Origin: Clostridium sp. BJN0013
GTDB taxonomy: Bacteria > Bacillota > Clostridia > Clostridiales > Clostridiaceae
NCBI RefSeq assembly: GCF_040939125.1
Contig: NZ_CP162495.1
Coordinates: 744,001 to 808,000 of the forward strand
DNA length: 64,000 nucleotides
Reading direction: 5' to 3'
The stretch's first letter is position 1. Each line of letters starts with the position of its first letter. Below the pieces are notes generated by a model. It was not told the DNA's origin and ran no database searches. It saw only the letters and a list, made by a program, of their open reading frames with translations. Positions 28,284 through 37,326 of the stretch are shown in pieces. Both the position numbers and the translations under genes were made by a program.

Positions 28284-29168
28284 TTAAGGAATTTTATCTA
28301 AGCTTTGCAATATATAGCCATTGTTTCTCCAGTCTTTTATTACAGAATCCAGTATTTCTGAATTTGTTTTTGATACTGCATGAAGCAAAATAATAGCTCC
28401 ATTGTGAGTCCTGCGACTTATCATTTTTTTACATTCAACAGGAGAAGGCTGCCTTTTTATATTCCAATCATTATAGGCAAAACTCCAAAAAATTGTTTTG
28501 TAACTTAATTTTTGAGTATAAAACAAGGATAATTCACTGTATTTTCCCATAGGAGGTCTAAAAAATTTAGGCATTTGTTTGCCTGTGATATTTTTATAGG
28601 TATCTTCTGCAACAGTGAATTCTTTTTGGAATTTTACAGGATCTTTTGCAGCTTCTGCCATAGAAGGATGATGTGTAGAATGATTGCATACCAGATGCCC
28701 TTCATCCACCATTCTTTTTACAAGATCCGGGTTATCTTTCATATAAGGGGTAGTAACAAAAAAGGCGGCACTGACATTGTTTGATTTTAGTATATCTAAT
28801 ATTTTAGGGGTATATCCATTTTCATATCCTTCATCAAAAGTCAAATAAAGTACTTTTTTAGAGGTATCTCCTAAATAATACGAAGAATATTTATTTAAAA
28901 GTTGTAAAATTTCTTCAGGTTCTTCTGAAGGAGTACCCCTATTATTAGGCTTAAAAAACCAATTTTTTTCACTTCTGTCCAATTTAGATATGTCTAAGCC
29001 TTTTAAACTTTCGGAATCGGTATTGGACTCATTGACACTTAAATTTTTATTAACAGTTAAAGTATGGCCATTTCCCAAAATAGCCTTATGTTTATAGCAA
29101 TTTTTTGTGTTAAAAAAACATAAAAAAATTATACATAACAGAATTAGCGATGTGAATTTCTTTTTCAT
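28284..29168 (-). CDS. pdaA: Polysaccharide deacetylase, PdaA-like
   Basis: A 294-residue NodB-fold deacetylase. It starts with a signal-anchor (KKKFTSLILLCIIFLCFF) and the catalytic part has LTFDEGYENGYTPKILDIL, AFFVTTPYMKDNPDLVKRM, NHSTHHPSM (metal histidines), FRPPMGKYSE and IILLHAVSKT. These fit PdaA, which removes the acetyl group from muramic acid so that the muramic lactam of the spore cortex can form. RBS AGGTGAT precedes the ATG on the minus strand. Expression late in sporulation is expected from the family; I saw only a weak sigma-G-like sequence upstream, so I do not annotate it. Confidence 0.87.
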   Translation of the reverse strand: MKKKFTSLILLCIIFLCFFNTKNCYKHKAILGNGHTLTVNKNLSVNESNTDSESLKGLDISKLDRSEKNWFFKPNNRGTPSEEPEEILQLLNKYSSYYLGDTSKKVLYLTFDEGYENGYTPKILDILKSNNVSAAFFVTTPYMKDNPDLVKRMVDEGHLVCNHSTHHPSMAEAAKDPVKFQKEFTVAEDTYKNITGKQMPKFFRPPMGKYSELSLFYTQKLSYKTIFWSFAYNDWNIKRQPSPVECKKMISRRTHNGAIILLHAVSKTNSEILDSVIKDWRNNGYILQSLDKIP

Positions 29169-29313
29169 TTTATCACCTACCTTACAATATATATTTTATG
29201 GTATACTTAATCAGATATCTTATACTTAAAATTTACAGGAATCATTTCAATTATTAGGTATATTAAAATAGTAATAAGTAAAACATAATTTACATAAAAA
29301 TGGAGATAAAAAT

Positions 29314-31077
29314 GTGAATGATTTTATTGAAAGTATTAAAACAATTTATAATTTTATGGAAATATCAATTTCTAGGGAAGAAAAATTAAACTTTATAAAA
29401 AATTACAAACAAAAGTTCAATATATCTAAAGAGGAATATTTCTCTGAGAAATATTATGAACTGATAAAAATAAATAAGAGAAAAGGAATAGTATATACCC
29501 CAAGGGAAATTTCCTACTTTATGATTAAAAATTTAATAGTGGCAAAGGATGTAATTGATAATCCATTTATAAAAATTGTAGATCCAGCTTGTGGCTGTGG
29601 AAATATACTTTATGTGTGTTTTTTTTATTTACGCCATATATTTATTAAAAATATAGAGGTTATAAATAAAATAAATAATATGAATTTAAAACTTGAGAAT
29701 ATAAATTCACATATAGTACGTAATAATTTATTTGGATTTGATATAGATGAAATTGCACTTAAAATTTTAAGTATAGATCTGTTCTTGATAAGTGGAGAAT
29801 TTGCCAAAGAAAATTTTGTTCTAAAGGATTTTTTAATAGATACCATAGAAGAAAAATTCGATATATTCATAGGGAATCCTCCCTATATAGGACATAAATC
29901 TATAGAAAAGAACTATTCTAAAATTTTAAAAGGAGTTTATAAAAATATATATAAAGACAAATCGGATATCTGTTATTGTTTTTTTGAGAAATCACTAAAG
30001 GCCTCAAAAGAAGGAGGAAAATCTGCTTTTATTGTTCCCAGATATTTTTGTGAAGCCTGTAGTGGAAAACAGCTGAGAAAATTTTTAAGTGATAATACAA
30101 CTATATATAAAATTGTGGATTTTTATGGAATAAGACCTTTTAAAGGAGTTGGAGTAGACCCTATAATAATATTTTTAAAGAACAAAAAAGGTCTTAATAA
30201 TAAAATAGAAATTATAAGACCTGAACAAAATGAAAAAAAGGGTGAAAATAAATTTTATCATTCTTTATTTTTAAATAAGTATAAAGTTGGGTATAAAAAA
30301 TTTTTTATACCCCAAAACTCTATAGATGACAATGGATGGGTATTTATCAGTGAATTTGAAAAAAATATAATTTATAAGATAAGAAAAAAATGTAATTTTA
30401 CATTGAATGATATATGTGAAAGTTATCAGGGTATAATAACAGGTTGTGATAAAGCTTTTATAGTGGATAGGGATACTATATTAAAGAATAAAATTGAATC
30501 AAATATAATAAAGCCCTGGATAAAGAACAGCCAAATATACAAAAACGACATAGTGGAAGATAAAAAATTTATAATATATTCTAATCTTATAGAATATGAA
30601 GATCAATATCCTAATTCCATAAAATATATAGGTCAGTATAAAGAAAAACTTATTAAACGAAGAGAGTGCAAAAAGGGAATAAGAAAATGGTATGAGCTTC
30701 AATGGGGAAGAAAAGCGGAAATATTTGAGAACAGAAAAATTATATTTCCCTATAAATCTAAAAATAATAGATTTGCTTTAGACAAGGGAAGCTATTTTAG
30801 TGCAGATATATACTCTCTGGTAATCAAAAAAGATGCTCCAATAGATTACCATACTCTTTTAAATGTGTTAAATAGTTCTGTTTATGAATTTTATTTTAAG
30901 ACTTTTGGAAAAAAATTAGGATATGATTTATATGAATATTACCCCAGCAATTTAATGAAGTTGTACATTCCCCCTATAATTTTTTCAAAATTATATAGTT
31001 TTGAAGAACAATTATATGATTATTTCCAATTAACAGATAGAGAAATTAAATTTATAGAGAATAATATAAATATTTAA
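29314..31077 (+). CDS. Orphan adenine-N6 DNA methyltransferase, CamA-like
   Basis: A 587-residue gamma-type methyltransferase with a C-terminal target-recognition region. Motif X-like YTPREISYFM (61-70), SAM motif I VDPACGCGN (89-97), FGFDIDEIA (140-148), catalytic NPPY (188-191), and C-terminal segments SYQGIITGCDKAF and RRECKKGIRKWYELQWGR. As I remember C. difficile CamA (577 aa), it shares NPPYIGHK, the VYKDKADLYFCF-like stretch, QGIITGCDKAF, the ECKxGIRKWYELQWGR block and PYKSxxNRFA. CamA methylates CAAAAA and affects sporulation. No endonuclease gene is nearby. The start is GTG at 29314, behind GGAG. It lies between pdaA and speE, next to sporulation genes. Confidence 0.85.
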   Translation: MNDFIESIKTIYNFMEISISREEKLNFIKNYKQKFNISKEEYFSEKYYELIKINKRKGIVYTPREISYFMIKNLIVAKDVIDNPFIKIVDPACGCGNILYVCFFYLRHIFIKNIEVINKINNMNLKLENINSHIVRNNLFGFDIDEIALKILSIDLFLISGEFAKENFVLKDFLIDTIEEKFDIFIGNPPYIGHKSIEKNYSKILKGVYKNIYKDKSDICYCFFEKSLKASKEGGKSAFIVPRYFCEACSGKQLRKFLSDNTTIYKIVDFYGIRPFKGVGVDPIIIFLKNKKGLNNKIEIIRPEQNEKKGENKFYHSLFLNKYKVGYKKFFIPQNSIDDNGWVFISEFEKNIIYKIRKKCNFTLNDICESYQGIITGCDKAFIVDRDTILKNKIESNIIKPWIKNSQIYKNDIVEDKKFIIYSNLIEYEDQYPNSIKYIGQYKEKLIKRRECKKGIRKWYELQWGRKAEIFENRKIIFPYKSKNNRFALDKGSYFSADIYSLVIKKDAPIDYHTLLNVLNSSVYEFYFKTFGKKLGYDLYEYYPSNLMKLYIPPIIFSKLYSFEEQLYDYFQLTDREIKFIENNINI

Positions 31078-31121
31078 ATCTAAGAATTACTTGATTTGTG
31101 AAGAATAAAGTTACTTCAATT

Positions 31122-31149
31122 GTGAACTGTGAATTGTAAATCGTGCATT
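31122..31149 (+). repeat. Heptanucleotide tandem repeat
   Basis: Four 7-nt units (GTGAACT, GTGAATT, GTAAATC, GTGCATT) follow one another in the 182-bp gap before speE. The remainder of the gap is an AT-rich stretch with an imperfect ATAATATTATT-type inverted repeat near 31153-31190, possibly including the speE promoter. Confidence 0.75.
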
Positions 31150-31259
31150 GTATAATTATAATATTATTGCTATAATAATATCTGCAGTAAATAAGACTTT
31201 AGTAGTTTTAACTAAGTGGTGGCAGTTCACAATTAAAGAGTAGGAAAGGAGTTTTGTCA

Positions 31260-32087
31260 ATGGATTTATGGTTAAAGGAAGGTCAAATTGAAAATGCTGC
31301 TATGACCTATAAAATAAAAGAGACTTTAGTTACAAAGAAAACTAAATATCAGGAACTAGCTATAGTAGATACCTATGCTTTAGGAAGAATGTTGGTTTTA
31401 GATGGTATAGTACAAACTACAATTAAAGATGAGTATGTATACCATGAAATGATAACTCATGTACCTTTATTTACCCATTCCCATCCACGAAAAGTCCTTA
31501 TAGTTGGTGGAGGAGATGGAGGGACTGTAAGAGAAGTATTAAAACATGAAACCGTAGAAAAAGTTGTACTTTGTGAAATTGATGAAGAAGTTATTAATGA
31601 GTGTAAAAAGTATCTTCCAGAAATAAGTTGTGAGCTGGATAATCCAAAATGTGAAATTTTTATTGGAGATGGAATAAAATATGTTCATGAACATAGAAAT
31701 GCATTTGACGTTATAATAGTGGATTCCACAGATCCTTTTGGTGCTGCAGAGGGATTGTTTGGGGGAAGCTTTTATAAGGAAATATATAAGTGTTTAACAG
31801 AAGATGGAATATTTGTAGCTCAGACAGAAACTCCTTTTTATTTGCCAGAAGTAGTAAAACAGGTTTATAAGGATGTTAGTGAAAGTTTTCCTATTGCAAA
31901 ATTGTTCATGGCAGGTATACCAACTTATCCTAGTGGGTTTTGGAGTTTTACCATAGGTTCTAAAAAGTATGATCCTAAGGAAGTAGATTTATCTTCTGCT
32001 TTAGATATAGATACAAAGTATTACACTAAAGAATTACATAAGGCATGTTTTGTACTTCCAAAATTTGTAGAAGATTTAACCCGGTAG
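31260..32087 (+). CDS. speE: Spermidine synthase
   Basis: A 275-residue aminopropyltransferase. It moves an aminopropyl group from decarboxylated SAM to putrescine. Motifs: [34 protein letters not shown] (nucleotide binding), EIDEEVI, and the catalytic [14 protein letters not shown] followed by QTETPF. Length is normal. A TTG at 31254 is in frame but too close to AAGGAG, so the ATG at 31260 is chosen. No speD or speB gene is next to it; the Orn/Lys/Arg decarboxylase at 936 may belong to the same pathway. Confidence 0.94.
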   Translation: MDLWLKEGQIENAAMTYKIKETLVTKKTKYQELAIVDTYALGRMLVLDGIVQTTIKDEYVYHEMITHVPLFTHSHPRKVLIVGGGDGGTVREVLKHETVEKVVLCEIDEEVINECKKYLPEISCELDNPKCEIFIGDGIKYVHEHRNAFDVIIVDSTDPFGAAEGLFGGSFYKEIYKCLTEDGIFVAQTETPFYLPEVVKQVYKDVSESFPIAKLFMAGIPTYPSGFWSFTIGSKKYDPKEVDLSSALDIDTKYYTKELHKACFVLPKFVEDLTR

Positions 32088-32123
32088 TTTTTGATAATCC
32101 ATAATTTGGTTTTTAAATATGTC

Positions 32124-32170
32124 AAAAGGTTATTGATTTGGTTTAATATAAGCTAGATCAATAACCTTTT
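32124..32170 (+). terminator. Terminator after speE
   Basis: AAAAGGTTATTGAT (32124-32137) and ATCAATAACCTTTT (32157-32170) are exact complements around a 19-nt loop and are followed by ATTATCTTTGTTT. Confidence 0.8.
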
Positions 32171-32284
32171 ATTATCTTTGTTTAGTTTAAATACTTGAAA
32201 GCTATTAAAAATTTTCAACATATGTTTAAAAATATACTAACTGTCAATAATATGAATAAAATATCGATAAAAATACAAAAAAAT

Positions 32285-32311
32285 AAAGGAAAATTATTTC
32301 CTGTGTAGAAT
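32285..32311 (+). promoter_or_regulatory. Sigma-H-type promoter of the spoIIA operon
   Basis: AAAGGAAAA (32285-32293), 11-bp spacer and GTAGAAT (32305-32311) match the sigma-H pattern RnAGGAWWW-n11/12-RnnGAAT at every defined position. In Bacillus and Clostridium the spoIIA operon is transcribed by sigma-H RNA polymerase, so the context agrees. It predicts a leader of about 335 nt before spoIIAA. Confidence 0.7.
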
Positions 32312-32418
32312 ATATTAAAAACATGTATTTTATTTTGATAAATGTAAAATATTTTATCTGAAAACTGAAATTGGCTAATACCCCAGTTTCTTCAAAGTAG
32401 GGGAATAGTACTGCAATT

Positions 32419-32446
32419 GTAAATTGTAAATTGTGAATCGTGAATT
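32419..32446 (+). repeat. Heptanucleotide tandem repeat in the spoIIA leader
   Basis: Units GTAAATT (twice), GTGAATC and GTGAATT follow head to tail. It lies downstream of the predicted sigma-H promoter and would be transcribed with the operon. Confidence 0.75.
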
Positions 32447-32509
32447 GCAAAATATTATAAGAGGGGGGGTAAGAAGGTCTGACTCGGACTATGCAATATT
32501 TTGCATATG

Positions 32510-32635
32510 CTAAAGTTTATATATTAAACTTTAGTCATATAACATGGGCTCATATGTTATATGGTAAATTAAAGTTAAAAGTATATTTTAACGCTAAAAC
32601 TACATTAGAGCAGATTATTTTTGTATTAGTTTTAG
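32510..32635 (+). promoter_or_regulatory. Multi-hairpin 5' leader of spoIIAA
   Basis: Three perfect stems: CTAAAGTTT with AAACTTTAG (32510-32534), CATATAACAT with ATGTTATATG (32536-32563), and CTAAAACTA with TAGTTTTAG (32594-32635). The last ends 18 nt before the ATG. The ribosome binding site of spoIIAA is weak, so folding could matter for its expression. Confidence 0.5.
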
Positions 32636-32653
32636 TAGAGTTTTGTATAGTAT

Positions 32654-32989
32654 ATGAATTTAGAATTTTATGTAAAAGAAGATAATCTTATAGTTATTAT
32701 GGAAGGTGAACTAGATCATCATAGTACAGAAGAAGTTAGAAATAAAATCGATAATCAACTGGATGTAGAAGGCATGAACAAGTTAATATTGGATTTTTCA
32801 AAGATAAGCTTTATGGATAGCTCAGGAATAGGGGTGGTAATTGGAAGGTATAAAAAGCTGCATGCCAAGAAAGGAAATTTATGTATTGTAGGTGTATCAC
32901 CCTCAGTGAGAAGAGTGTTTGAATTATCGGGGATGTTTAAAATTATAGGACTTTATGACAATATTGAGGAAGCAGTTCAGAATATTTAA
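32654..32989 (+). CDS. spoIIAA: Anti-sigma-F factor antagonist
   Basis: A 111-residue STAS-domain protein. LIVIMEGELDHHSTEEVR is the first strand-helix part, and the phosphorylated serine is in FMDSSGIGVVIGRYK, as in Bacillus SpoIIAA (Ser58). Dephosphorylated SpoIIAA binds SpoIIAB and frees sigma-F in the forespore. It heads the spoIIAA-spoIIAB-sigF operon. I see no strong Shine-Dalgarno sequence before its ATG, unlike most genes here. Confidence 0.96.
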   Translation: MNLEFYVKEDNLIVIMEGELDHHSTEEVRNKIDNQLDVEGMNKLILDFSKISFMDSSGIGVVIGRYKKLHAKKGNLCIVGVSPSVRRVFELSGMFKIIGLYDNIEEAVQNI

Positions 32990-33003
32990 TGGGGGGATAA
33001 ATT

Positions 33004-33432
33004 ATGTATGATAACAGTATGAAAATAGAGTTTATTAGTAAGTCACAAAATGAAAGTTTTGCTAGAGTATCAGTAGCGGCCTTTGTATCCCAGTTGGATC
33101 CTACATTAGATGAATTAACAGATGTAAAAACTGCAGTTTCAGAAGCAGTTACAAACTCTATTATTCATGGTTATGAAAACAAAGAAGGTATAGTTAAAAT
33201 TGAAGCCACTATTAAAGAAAAAGAGCTAACTTTAATAGTAGAAGATAATGGTATAGGTATAGAGGATATAGATGTCGCCATGCAACCTCTTTATACTTCT
33301 AAACCTGAACTAGAAAGATCAGGAATGGGATTTACTGTAATGGAGACATTTATGGATTCCCTTCAAGTGGAATCTGAAAAAAACAAAGGGACAAGATTGA
33401 TTATGAAAAAGGTTTTTAATTCATTAAGTTAG
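33004..33432 (+). CDS. spoIIAB: Anti-sigma-F factor, serine kinase
   Basis: A 142-residue GHKL-fold kinase: [20 protein letters not shown], then the N-box [14 protein letters not shown], the G1 box [11 protein letters not shown] and the G2 part [15 protein letters not shown]. It binds sigma-F and phosphorylates SpoIIAA. GGGGGGAT lies 7 bp before the ATG. The gene follows spoIIAA by 14 bp and abuts sigF. Confidence 0.96.
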   Translation: MYDNSMKIEFISKSQNESFARVSVAAFVSQLDPTLDELTDVKTAVSEAVTNSIIHGYENKEGIVKIEATIKEKELTLIVEDNGIGIEDIDVAMQPLYTSKPELERSGMGFTVMETFMDSLQVESEKNKGTRLIMKKVFNSLS

Positions 33433-33441
33433 GTGAATGAT

Positions 33442-34197
33442 ATGGGTGAAGAAACAGTAAAAAAAATTAAATATAGCTACGATGATAATCTAAAATTGAT
33501 TAAATGTGCAAAAGAAGGAGACAAAAAAGCATTAAACAAGCTAGTGGAACTAAATTTACCATTGGTTTCAGCTATAAGTAAAAAATTTTTAAATAGAGGA
33601 TATGAATATGAAGATATATTTCAAATAGGCTGTATGGGACTTATGAAGGCAATAAATAATTTTGATGAAACTTATAATGTGAAATTTTCTACATATGCTG
33701 TACCCATGATATTAGGAGAGATAAAGAGATTTCTCCGAGATGACGGAATGATAAAAGTAAGCAGAAGCATAAAAAATACAGCTAAGAAACTTCATTATGA
33801 TAGAGAAGCACTTACAAAAAAATTGAACAGAGAACCTACTATAGAAGAATTGGCTGAATATTCAGGAGTAAAAACAGAAGAATTACTTTTTGCCACAGAG
33901 TCTACCAATAGTTTGCAATATCTATATGATACTATACATCAAGATGATGGGTCACCTGTTCTTTTAATAGATAAAATAAGTGAAAATCCTAAGGAAGATG
34001 TGGAAGTTATAGATAGAATTGCATTAAAAGAGGCTTTAAGAAATTTAGATGTAAAGTCCAGGCAGATTATAATGCTAAGATATTTTAAGGATAAAACTCA
34101 AGTACAGGTGGCAAAAATGTTAGGAATAAATCAAGTACAGGTTTCTAGAATTGAAAAAAAAGTACTTAAAATCATGAGAGAAATTTTAAGTGAATGA
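33442..34197 (+). CDS. sigF: RNA polymerase sigma-F factor
   Basis: A 251-residue sporulation sigma factor. Region 2 is NLPLVSAISKKFLNRGYEYE with DIFQIGCMGLMKAINNFD and FSTYAVPMILGEIKRFLRDD; region 3 VSRSIKNTAKKL; region 4 TQVQVAKMLGINQVQVSRIE is the -35 recognition helix-turn-helix. A GTG at 33433 directly follows the spoIIAB stop, but AGGTGA is better placed for the ATG at 33442. It is the first forespore-specific sigma factor. The structured RNA copy B follows its stop codon. Confidence 0.96.
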   Translation: MGEETVKKIKYSYDDNLKLIKCAKEGDKKALNKLVELNLPLVSAISKKFLNRGYEYEDIFQIGCMGLMKAINNFDETYNVKFSTYAVPMILGEIKRFLRDDGMIKVSRSIKNTAKKLHYDREALTKKLNREPTIEELAEYSGVKTEELLFATESTNSLQYLYDTIHQDDGSPVLLIDKISENPKEDVEVIDRIALKEALRNLDVKSRQIIMLRYFKDKTQVQVAKMLGINQVQVSRIEKKVLKIMREILSE

Positions 34198-34220
34198 TCT
34201 GCAAAATGTAGTAAATCAAA

Positions 34221-34416
34221 TGATTCTAAGGTTCAGGTGGAGTTTGTTATAGAGAAATGCTTTTCTCCATATGAACCTTATTAACAGTATTCTTAGTGTC
34301 TTTAGCACTTAGAATACGTTATCCTTTAGGGGAAGAACTTATCCAGGTGTGTAGCAGTGTTTATCTCCCACTTTGAAGAAGATGGGAGTATTAATAATGG
34401 TAGCATTCGGATAAAA
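34221..34416 (+). ncRNA. Structured RNA element, copy B
   Basis: About 196 nt, closely matching 26590-26786. Copy B keeps each helix with other bases: TGGAG opposite CTCCA (copy A: GATGGA/TCCGTC) and CTCCCA opposite TGGGAG (copy A: CTTCCA/TGGGGG). The loop AATGCT can pair with AGCATT near the 3' end (copy A: AGCGTT), which predicts a pseudoknot. It sits downstream of sigF and upstream of a convergent terminator. No frame crosses it. The surrounding 316-bp gap holds only this element and the terminator at 34456. Confidence 0.7.
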
Positions 34417-34455
34417 AAATTAAAATAACATATAAGTAGTATTACCCCGAAGATT

Positions 34456-34485
34456 AATTCCACCTTAAAATACTAAGGTGGAATT
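34456..34485. terminator. Terminator between sigF and the PBP gene
   Basis: AATTCCACCTT and AAGGTGGAATT are exact complements (loop 8 nt), with T-rich sequence on the right and A-rich on the left, so it can serve both convergent transcripts. Confidence 0.8.
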
Positions 34486-34513
34486 TTAATTTAACTTAAT
34501 ATACTTAAATATA

Positions 34514-36862
34514 TCAGTTATTTTCAACAGATGTTTCTGTAGAAGAATTATCCGTGTGAGTCTCATCCTTTTTTCCTGAATTATTCTTGTCATTATCATC
34601 ATTTTTTTCGGAGGAATTATTATTATCTACAGTATTGTTATTATCTTTGTTGTTGTCTTTATCAGTATCTGTATTTTTGTTAGTATTCCTTTTATATTGA
34701 CTTCTATTGGTATTTTTGTTAGGAAGGTTGTCAAATATATTCCACGAATGGGACATATTACAGTAACTTGTAGGTACTGTACCTTCTATAAATAATTCGT
34801 TGTAAACCTTGTTGCCTGTAAGATCCTTATAACAATTGGATCTGGCAAGTTTACCAGATTCAGAACAGATTGCTGCAGTTACCACTCCAGAGGGCATTTC
34901 CAACTCTTTTGATTCTAAAGTTTCATGGAAAGGAGACATTATATCTGCCCAGAGTTTGGCTGCAGAGTTACTGTTAAGTCCATATAATGTGGAACTATTG
35001 TCATTGCCAATCCATACTGCTGCAGAGTAGTATGGAGTTAATCCACAAAACCACAGGTTTTTGCTATCAGTGGAAGTACCAGTTTTACCCCTTACAGCCA
35101 TATTTCCAAAGTTCGCATTATATCCTGTACCTTCTGCACTAACGGGTCCTTTTAACATATCGTATAGTATATAGGCAGTTTGACTGGATAGAACGGTTTT
35201 TGTTTCCGTTTTATTCTGCAATAAAATTTTTTGGTTTCTATCCTCCACTTTAGTATAAAGTTTTGGAGATGTATAGGTACCGTAATTTCCAAATACTCCA
35301 TAAGCTGCAGCCATTGTAAGGGTATTTGTACCATGGTGAAGCTCGCCAAGAGATAGTGCTGCTATACTGGCTCTATCATGTTCGTCTAAAGTTATGCCAA
35401 ATTTTTCTGCATATTCAGATGCAATTTCTAGTCCCAGTTTATCTTCCAGTTTAACGGCAACTAGATTTATAGAATGCATTAAAGCAGTCCTTAAAGTCAT
35501 ATTACCTCCAATGTAGTCATCATCTTTAGGTTGATAAGGTTCACCATTAGAGGCATATTTATTGGCTATTTCATTGGATAATGGGGAATCCTCAAAAATA
35601 CTGGCAGATGTAAACTGCTGTGAATTTATGGCAGGGCTGTATACAGTTAATGGTTTTATACTAGATCCAGGGGATCTTAAGTAATTTTCAGAGGCAGCTC
35701 TGTTAAAAGATCTAGCAGGCTGAGTTCCCCTACCACCTACAAGAGCTTTTACTTTTCCAGAATGATAATCCATAACTACTGCTGATGCTTCAGGTTGTAA
35801 TATCCCATTTTCATCTGTGGTAGAATTTTGAAAAACACTATTGTTAGTTATAGTATCTTCTGTTTTTTTCTGTAAGTCCTTGTCCATTGTAGTATATATC
35901 TTAAGGGCCCCATACATAAGTAAATTGTTTATTTGTTCATCAGTATACTTGTATTTAGATTTTAAATCCTTTTTTACTTGAGTGATAACAGGTACTGTAA
36001 ACCACTCATAGTTATATGTATTACTTACAGTAGGTTCTGGTTTAATATCTAATTTACCTTCTGAAATGTCTTTTATGGCAGTAGTATACTGACTTTGAGA
36101 AATGTATCCATTTTCATACATTTTTGTAATTACCGATTTGGTTCTGTTTAAATATATGGATGGATCTTTTTTAGCTTTATCAGAATAGGGATAATACACA
36201 GAGGGACTTTGGGGAATAGCCGCAATAAGGGCACATTCAATTAAATTCAAGTCTTTTGCAGACTTCCTAAAATATTGCTGGGATGCAGCTTCAACACCTA
36301 ATGCTCTTCCACCTAAATATATCGTATTCATATATGCTCCCAGTATTTCATCTTTACTTAATTTATTTTCAAGCTTTATAGATAAGTACATTTCCTGAAG
36401 TTTTCTTTTAAAAGATACATCGGAAGATAGAAATATACCCCTTACCAGCTGCTGGGTTATAGTAGATGCTCCTTGAATGTTGTCATTGCCTGTAATCTTA
36501 TTTTTGATATCTATAAATATTACACCTATAATTCTTTTCAAATCTATACCGTTATGTTTATAAAATCTTTCATCTTCTATGCTGATAAAAGCATTTTTTA
36601 AGTCCTGGGGCATATTATCAAAAGGAATTACTGTTCTTTGTTGTGGGGTAACTACTACATCCATAGCATCATTGCTGTCATCATATAGAACAGAAGGCTC
36701 ATTTAAATTTAATATCTGGTTTACATCAAGTGTTGGAGAATTTTTTATAATAGCTAAGCTTGCACCAATTATTGATACAAATGCCAATAACAATAAGCCG
36801 GATAAGATAGTAAATATAAGTTTAGAAGTTTTAAATGGAGCCTTTTTATGTCTTTTTACCAT
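34514..36862 (-). CDS. Class A penicillin-binding protein (PBP1A type)
   Basis: A 782-residue bifunctional cell-wall enzyme. Order: short cytosolic tail, membrane anchor (residues ~15-40), GT51 glycosyltransferase domain with [12 protein letters not shown] and [12 protein letters not shown], then the transpeptidase domain with [12 protein letters not shown] (SxxK serine), SIN in [12 protein letters not shown], and KTGTS. A last ~80-residue tail is very rich in Asn, Asp, Lys and Ser, typical of disordered extracellular PBP tails. It polymerises and cross-links peptidoglycan. AAGGAGG precedes the ATG on the minus strand. Confidence 0.94.
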   Translation of the reverse strand: MVKRHKKAPFKTSKLIFTILSGLLLLAFVSIIGASLAIIKNSPTLDVNQILNLNEPSVLYDDSNDAMDVVVTPQQRTVIPFDNMPQDLKNAFISIEDERFYKHNGIDLKRIIGVIFIDIKNKITGNDNIQGASTITQQLVRGIFLSSDVSFKRKLQEMYLSIKLENKLSKDEILGAYMNTIYLGGRALGVEAASQQYFRKSAKDLNLIECALIAAIPQSPSVYYPYSDKAKKDPSIYLNRTKSVITKMYENGYISQSQYTTAIKDISEGKLDIKPEPTVSNTYNYEWFTVPVITQVKKDLKSKYKYTDEQINNLLMYGALKIYTTMDKDLQKKTEDTITNNSVFQNSTTDENGILQPEASAVVMDYHSGKVKALVGGRGTQPARSFNRAASENYLRSPGSSIKPLTVYSPAINSQQFTSASIFEDSPLSNEIANKYASNGEPYQPKDDDYIGGNMTLRTALMHSINLVAVKLEDKLGLEIASEYAEKFGITLDEHDRASIAALSLGELHHGTNTLTMAAAYGVFGNYGTYTSPKLYTKVEDRNQKILLQNKTETKTVLSSQTAYILYDMLKGPVSAEGTGYNANFGNMAVRGKTGTSTDSKNLWFCGLTPYYSAAVWIGNDNSSTLYGLNSNSAAKLWADIMSPFHETLESKELEMPSGVVTAAICSESGKLARSNCYKDLTGNKVYNELFIEGTVPTSYCNMSHSWNIFDNLPNKNTNRSQYKRNTNKNTDTDKDNNKDNNNTVDNNNSSEKNDDNDKNNSGKKDETHTDNSSTETSVENN

Positions 36863-37037
36863 AATTGTCCTCCTTGCTCTAAATTGTTATTTTAATTTTA
36901 ATTATTATAACATAAATTAAAGTATTAATGAAATATAAATGATTTTTGGAATTTTGGCAAGGGAATATGTGAAAATGATTTTTACTTTATAAGTATATAA
37001 TGTATACTAGAAGGGTAAATGGTAAGATTAAATATTG

Positions 37038-37169
37038 ATGGTTTTAGATAGAGATATAAATTTTGCAATAAATATCTTTAATAAATACAAAGAAAATCAA
37101 GAGTTGAATTATAAGAATATAAATAAAGTAACTACTCTATATTTTCAAGATGGAAAATTAGTTGCTTAA
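37038..37169 (+). CDS. Possible 43-residue small protein
   Basis: An open frame from ATG to TAA coding for a short polar peptide (begins MVLDRDINFAINIFNKYKEN). The only hint of a ribosome binding site is GGTAAG 11 bp upstream. I recognise no family. It lies in the 464-bp gap between the PBP and hflX genes. The rest of that gap holds two small hairpins (see next entry) and AT-rich DNA. It may be chance. Confidence 0.25.
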   Translation: MVLDRDINFAINIFNKYKENQELNYKNINKVTTLYFQDGKLVA

Positions 37170-37191
37170 TTTTGGAAGGGAAGTGACAAAA

Positions 37192-37238
37192 GTACCGTTG
37201 GCTTGCGGTATAACATTATAGAGAAATGTTATTATGTA
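37192..37238 (+). other. Two adjacent small hairpins upstream of hflX
   Basis: TACCG pairs with CGGTA, followed directly by TAACATT pairing with AATGTTA. They lie about 90 bp before the hflX start. Neither has a T tract, so they are not terminators. The function is unknown. Confidence 0.35.
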
Positions 37239-37326
37239 CACTAATAGCAATATTGAGTGTATGAACTAAATCTATAATTTTTTATATATTTAACTGGATT
37301 TTTATAGATTTTTTAAAGCTGATTTT

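Noticed and set aside
29314-31077. Type IIG restriction-modification enzyme
   Set aside because: No nuclease domain (PD-D/ExK) is visible in the 587 residues and no restriction gene is adjacent; an orphan methyltransferase fits better.
32419-32446. CRISPR-like repeats
   Set aside because: The 7-nt tandem units have no spacers and there are no cas genes in the window.
32491-32685. 64-codon open frame before spoIIAA
   Set aside because: It coincides with the palindromic leader hairpins, overlaps the spoIIAA start and shows no ribosome binding site or family resemblance.
26590-34416. Insertion sequence or composite transposon bounded by copies A and B
   Set aside because: The genes between the copies are ordinary chromosomal genes on both strands, no transposase or target-site duplication is visible, and the two copies are in direct orientation.
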